Of a stretch of 64,000 nt of DNA, positions 59,376-64,000 are shown piece by piece; within the stretch, counting starts at the first letter, position 1; each line of letters starts with the position of its first letter. A program made the translations under genes and the position numbers. The notes under the pieces were generated by a model, which saw nothing but the letters and a program-made list of their open reading frames with translations, had not been told where the DNA came from and did not search any database. The DNA comes from Prosapia bicincta (taxonomy: Eukaryota; Arthropoda; Insecta; Hemiptera; Cercopidae): the NCBI GenBank assembly GCA_036971475.1, contig JBAIZL010000005.1:166527386-166591385 (forward strand). The letters are read 5' to 3'.

Positions 59376-60692
59376 AAAGTTTTTACAAATTTACAAAATT
59401 TAAAGTTCAGATAGTCATAAACTAATGGTAAAGTGATAAGGAAGATGTATACTTACATTCCCACATACTTTTATTTTCTGTATTTTTAGTTAGCAGTTAG
59501 ATGCCTTTTTAAGACTGTGGTAAGAAATCATATTTAATTCAGGTATGTTTCTTCCCATACATAACTAAAGTATAAAGTGCACAACCTTGCATACATGAGC
59601 CAAATTGCCTTCCAAAGTAGGGAAAGTTAGTTATTAACTGTCAGGGAAGTCCTATCAGTAGTGTCCTAAGCGACATTTTTCTACAACACATAGAAAACAC
59701 CAAGGTACTCACAAACAATACACACGCACACAAAATTATTTACTGGCACAGATATGTCGATGATATCATAACACTATACAGAGGCAACTCCCGTCAATGT
59801 GAAAAACTCCTCACCTACACTAATAAAATACACTCAAAACTCCACTTCACTTCAGAATTTGAAACCAACCGACCCCTAAATTTCCTCATCCTAACCATAA
59901 CAAAAAGCCACACACAAAAACACAGCTTCAAAATTTTCAGGAAACCCATAACAACAGACACACTTATCCACAACACCTCAAACCACCCTATCAAACACAA
60001 ACACACTGCCTTCAGATCTATGCTACATAGACTTAAAGAAGTCCCAATGACCACAGAAAACATAAACAAGGAACTAGACACAATTAAATATTTAGCATAC
60101 ACAAATGGATACAACACCACAATAATAGACAAACTATGGTACAAAAAAAAACTCTAAAATTAACAATCCAGACAGGGAAAACAGATACATCACATTACCA
60201 TTCATAAACAAAACAACAAATAAAATTGCCCGCAAATTTCAAAAAATAGGTTACAAAATAGCATACAAAACCAATAACAAATTACAATACAAAATACAAC
60301 AAAACACCAACAACAAAGATAAACTACAAGCACCAGGCGTATACAAACTAAACTGCGACGAATGTAACAAATTCTACATTGGACAAACAGGTTGCAGCTT
60401 TGAACAAAGAGTCGAAGAACACAAACATAACACCAACTCAATATTTTACAATCACTTAAAAGAAACAGGACACAAATACACAGACATTTATCATAATTTA
60501 GAAATCCTACACATCAACAAAAAAGGGCCACATCTCAACACACTAGAACAATATGAAATTTACAGACACACAAAAACACAAAATACAAACATATTAAACG
60601 AACAAACACAATACAAATCACACATTCTCTTTGATACTATCGAAAACCTACCTTTAAAACCGTCACCGCTTGACCCAACATCTCCAAGCAGA

Positions 60693-60738
60693 AGACACTG
60701 ATGAAGATCGGAACATAGCGATCGAAAACGTTCTGTCT
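60693..60738 (+). ncRNA. hammerhead ribozyme, core intact
   Basis: Helix I agaca/tgtct; core box ctgatga (60698-60704); helix II gatcg/cgatc with an 8-nt loop; gaaa (60724-60727); palindromic helix III aacgtt; predicted cleavage after ttc at 60733. One extra A lies between the core box and helix II, as in the other copies. The TGA stop of the GIY-YIG frame sits inside ctgatga. Such hammerheads process Penelope-like transcripts; the two-base-pair helix III suggests action as a dimer. Confidence 0.7.
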
Positions 60739-60800
60739 CAGTACGTTTTAACAAATTTACTAAATATAAAGTTCGGATAGTCATAAACTATTAATTAAGT

Positions 60801-61189
60801 GATTAAAAAAATATTGTTTATAATATTTCTTATAAAAAACGAAATTTTAGTTAACCATTGTCTTTAAATTATCTGCCTGAAATGAGGAATTTACTATTTA
60901 AAATTGTATTTGTCTGTAATGGTTTTTTGTATGAAAAATAAAGTGTATTTATATAATTCAGAAGATTTTCTTAAATGCAAAATTAAGTTGGTTCTTAGCT
61001 TAACTTTTGTATCTAAAAAAAACTTATATACTATATTAAATGTGTAATGAAACCGACTTTTATTCTTCAAATTATAAATTGAGATAATTCAAATTGTGTA
61101 ATACTACAATGAAATAATCTTATATTTTTACCCTTGTCAATTTTGAAGATAATGTGTAACAAATATTCCTATTTCTGCTCTATTACAAA
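60801..61189. other. intron segment between retroelements
   Basis: AT-rich intron; nothing recognised. Confidence 0.5.
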
Positions 61190-62615
61190 TGTTGTTGTTG
61201 TTGTCGTGTGACAAGTGCAATAAAAACAGAAAAAAAGGTGTTCAGAGAAAGGTAGAGAGAGCACAGTTACACGGGTCCAAAAGCGTGAAGCACTGCATTG
61301 GCCACATCTGCAGCCTTGTCCATATAAAAGGTCTCCCTAGAACAGTTTAAGTCAATTTTAAATAGTGCTGCAATGATGGACAGGCAGTTGAAGAGGTGAT
61401 CGGGATTAAGCTGTATCCTTGGGCAGTCCCTACATTCAGGGTATGTTCTTGATCCATCATGTATTTGAGGTGCATTGTCCTCAGTCTGGCAATTGTTTTT
61501 GTTATTTCCCTGTCAAAGTTAAGCTCGGGAAGTGATGATTTCCTTCAGTTGTTATGGCAGAACTTCTGTTTTGCAACGGCATTGACGTCAGAAGATGTTG
61601 TAATCATGGGGGCTGGTTCGATGGTCCCCGCTTCCTTGGCCAGAGAATCAGTCTCTTTGTTCCCTTTTGATGCCGACATGTGCCGGGATCCATTGAAGCG
61701 TACAAAGCTTCTTCTTGTCCTCTATTAAGGACAGGAAGGTATTGATCTTTTGGGCGATGTTTGTATTTCCTTTTTGGAGGGTCTGAAGAGCAGATCTGCA
61801 GTCCATGAAGATTACTATACCATCAGAGGGGATGATTGTTGTCCGAGTGAGGTAAATACTCAGAGCTTCTTTGATTGTGATGAGTTCGCTTGTGAAGTTG
61901 GAGGCAATTTTGCCTGCTGCAATTTTGTGTGTGGAAGTTGAGCCATTAGGGTAGGTTATAAAGATTCCGGATCCACCTCTATCGCAGTCAGAATTCGAAG
62001 AGCCGTCGATGTAAGCAGAGACCAAGTGTGGTTTTAAAATCTTGGCGATAGTTTCCATTCCTTTCCTCTTGATTGTTTCTTGAGGCTCTTTTTTGGAGCA
62101 GGGTTCGAGGAGATTCAAGTTTATATTCACAAAGGAGGGTGGTTTCAGCGGGAACCTGGGTTCTTGAAAGATGTCAAGGCTCGTGTGCTGTAGGTTGATG
62201 TCCTGTCTGATGTTTTTGTCATACTGGAGAGTAGAAGATCTTTATAGCCTGGTTTTTTCCGACCACTTCCGAAAGGTGACTTTTTAGATATGTTATTCGT
62301 GATTGCTCCTGATCTGGTTTGTGAATTTCACTGTGGCGACTTTTTCTCCGATTTTCCAATGGAGTTAGTCCACATACAGTTTCAGCTTTTAAATTATTTG
62401 TAGATGAGACGGCTCCAGTGATGGCTTTAGAGGCTCTGTACTGGACGGAGTCGATTTTCGAGGATGAAGATGCTGGAGCTCAGATTGGTGCTGCATATTC
62501 AAGGATTGGTTAGATGAGTGTTGTGTAAGTATTTAGGAGTGTCTTTGGTTTGGAACCCCAGTTTGAACCACAAAGTCTCCTCAGGATGCTTAGTTTTTTC
62601 AGAGACAATTGACAA
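61190..62615 (-). mobile_element. LINE 3' end with RNase H domain, 5'-truncated
   Basis: Minus strand, read from 62615 down: end of the reverse transcriptase (LRRLCGSNWGSKPKTLLNTY, TTLIQPILEYA, then KIDSVQYRASKAITGAVSS), a linker, then an RNase H domain in one open frame (62130-61648): YIDGSSNSDCDRGGSGIF (first Asp), TSELITIKEALSIYL (Glu), IFMDCRSALQTL (second Asp), LQWIPAHVGIKREQRD (ending near the last acidic residue). A frame-broken C-terminal part with LARLRTMHLKYM follows, then the ttgttgttgttg-type 3' tail near 61190. Jockey/R1-type LINEs with RNase H have this order; the clade is not certain. Confidence 0.85.
61648..62130 (-). pseudogene. RNase H domain of the LINE (longest open frame in the window)
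   Basis: 160 codons, the longest open frame of the window. The RNase H acidic residues are present (D in YIDGSS, E in SELITIKEAL, D in FMDCRSAL). It is a fragment of a longer ORF2 and has no start of its own; frameshifts lie on both sides. Confidence 0.8.
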
Positions 62616-62656
62616 CCAATAATAAAAATATTATGTAGAAATTTCAATTCTCTTAA

Positions 62657-64000
62657 CCTTCGAGGGAGCGCATAGATTTTCAAATGGGAGAGGGCGCTTG
62701 CGGAGGTTAATTCCCCACAAAAATCGTTTAAATCTAAATGGTTTTTGTTTTTATATTTGGGTGAATTTATAATTAAATACTTTATAAATACATTGTAAAC
62801 AATTTCAGAAATCATTATTGCGCAATTTTGAATTTCTAAACATCATATTTCTAATAATGTCTCGAATTGTTAAAATGTGTAAGCAATGTATACTAGGCCA
62901 TTGTTTTCATCATGGGAGAGGCGTTTGCCGGTTATTTTTCTGTAATAAAGTAATTAAACGTCTAAACATAAAAATATCTAATCGTGATAGTACATATATA
63001 TAAATTTGAAATTCATTATAATATTTAGTGACAATAAAGAATGTTTTACTTCAAATATATAACTCTGAAAATTAGTGGATGAAAAAAATATTGCCTTTAC
63101 ATCACACTAGGTTCTACAGTCAAATAAAACTAGCAGAAATTTAATCTTTGTTGAAAAAAAAACTTATAATTGTTCATTTTCAAGCTCACTAGACACCACT
63201 ATTATTGCATGAACATGATCCACTTTCAAGAGAATTATGTTTCTTCTTGCTGTCTTCCATTGCCTTAATGGTTCAGTATACCACAGCGTTTTTTGAATTT
63301 TAATATATAATACTTTTTTCCTCATAGTCAAACTGCATTATAATCGTGTCCTGTCGGATTTTTAGCGGATTTTTCTCTACAACTTCAAAATTGACAGATT
63401 ATTAACAAATTGGCCACTTTCGTCATTTTCAGATTCACCTATTAAGTCTTCATTTGTTTCATTTTCAATTTCATTAATTTTTTCGTCAGGCTCATTAACT
63501 GGCTGAGACTTGTTTCTATCATTTTTCTAAAAACTGTCTAACAAAATCTCCGCTAGGCCATATTTCTTGAATTTCCTCTTTTTCGACACTACGCAGCATT
63601 TTACAAAGTATCTCCTCTTCATATGGAACAACAGTAAAATGTGAAACTTAGATACTAAAAAGACATACAACATTAAAATAACAATAACAACAAAAACAGT
63701 AATGCTTGAACTCCAAAAAGTCTTTTGTAAAGTAAATAACCGTGCAATAGGAACTCCCCACAAATACGTTACACGAAAGGGTGCTTGTGGACAAAACCTC
63801 GGCATTCTGACAGCGATTGACAAAGATTAGATTCACACTGACGCTACTTAGAAAAAATTAACAAAAATAGGTTGGACTGTTTCCTAGAATGCAGGTGGTG
63901 GATTAACGAGCTAGAAATAAACATCTGACAACTGGAAAGACGTTTTCCCAACAAATAATGGTATGTCCAGAGAAAAACTCTGCATGTCCCTCTCGAAGGT
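62657..64000 (-). mobile_element. piggyBac-type element cut by the window end
   Basis: The left end follows TTAA (62653-62656) and reads ccttcgagggagcgcatag. The last bases of the window, tgtccctctcgaagg, are the inverted counterpart, so the right end lies within a base or two of 64000. The minus strand at about 63420-63620 reads an acidic segment (NEPDEKINEIENETNEDLIG) of the kind found at piggyBac transposase N-termini. No DDE core is present, so it is a deletion derivative. Confidence 0.7.

Larger units (their letters stand above)
59262..60800 (+). mobile_element. Penelope-like retroelement (RT and GIY-YIG), degenerate
   Basis: Left part: a 177-bp palindrome (59262-59438). Then a + strand reverse transcriptase end: GSPISSVLSDIFLQ from about 59646, YWHRYVDDIITLYRG with the YVDD active site near 59754, and a C-terminal domain to a stop at 60156. 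After a frameshift comes the GIY-YIG endonuclease (60180-60702): GVYKLNCDECNKFYIGQTGC, SFEQRVEEH, ending SPSRRH and TGA. The N-terminal RT motifs are missing. The right end (60733-60800) repeats, once, the arm sequence of the left palindrome (aaagttcggatagtcataaa). The combination of RT with GIY-YIG and terminal hammerheads defines Penelope-like elements. Confidence 0.9.

Noticed and set aside
59815..60784. Minus-strand frames rich in Cys, Val and Phe
   Set aside because: Antisense shadows of the + strand Penelope-like RT and GIY-YIG coding sequence.
61459..61941. Plus-strand frames over the LINE
   Set aside because: Antisense of the RNase H region, which carries the recognisable motifs on the minus strand.
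58613..64000. Search for exon 7
   Set aside because: No second half of Ig3 (F-strand D.G.Y.C block) found on the + strand; exon 7 must lie beyond the window.
1..64000. CRISPR arrays, bacterial operons, rRNA
   Set aside because: None seen; the window is eukaryotic intron-exon sequence.

Overview
This window is a piece of an arthropod, almost certainly insect, Dscam1 gene (Down syndrome cell adhesion molecule 1) on the + strand. It holds two of the mutually exclusive exon arrays that create Dscam1 isoform diversity. The DNA is very AT-rich, intronic and crowded with transposons. No exon 3 or exon 7 is visible, so the window lies inside the gene. The long introns and modest exon counts suggest a non-dipteran insect; the species cannot be fixed from this sequence.

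Layout. (1) 838-10433: exon 4 cluster, five alternative exons (4.1-4.5). Each encodes the N-terminal half of Ig2, begins and ends in phase 1, and carries the B-strand Cys (KC.[IV]PSFV.D) and C-strand Trp. (2) 12863-13012: constitutive exon 5, the C-terminal half of Ig2 with the F-strand Cys (SYQC). (3) 13013-21454: an 8.4-kb intron holding a nest of transposons (hAT inside piggyBac inside a palindromic foldback element) and, just downstream of the nest, a candidate exon 6 docking site. (4) 21455-58612: exon 6 cluster, 23 alternative exons (numbered 6.1-6.23 here) for the N-terminal half of Ig3. All run phase 1 to phase 2, with the frame E-P-[VIM]-x ... [LIMV]x(1,2)C ... PVPxxR. One (6.8) has an intact reading frame but no GT donor. 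(5) 58613-64000: transposon-rich tail (Penelope-like retroelement with a hammerhead ribozyme, a LINE 3' end, and a piggyBac-type element cut by the window edge).

How it works together. One exon 4 and one exon 6 are spliced around exon 5, so this window alone offers up to 5 x 23 = 115 Ig2/Ig3 combinations (110 if 6.8 is dead). Three neighbouring exon 6 pairs are separated by only 32-50 nt, too short to be spliced as introns, which gives physical exclusivity in addition to any RNA pairing. Exon 4 acceptors are all CAG, whereas exon 6 acceptors are mostly TAG, with one AAG subgroup.

Mobile elements recognised: a Tigger-type MITE, a Merlin element with exact 8-bp target duplication, four piggyBac-type elements, two hAT-type elements plus one hAT-like derivative with duplicated terminus, three further pogo/Tigger elements, two Penelope-like GIY-YIG copies, two LINE relics, and four copies of a palindromic foldback family with a degenerate hammerhead-like core. 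None interrupts a Dscam1 exon.
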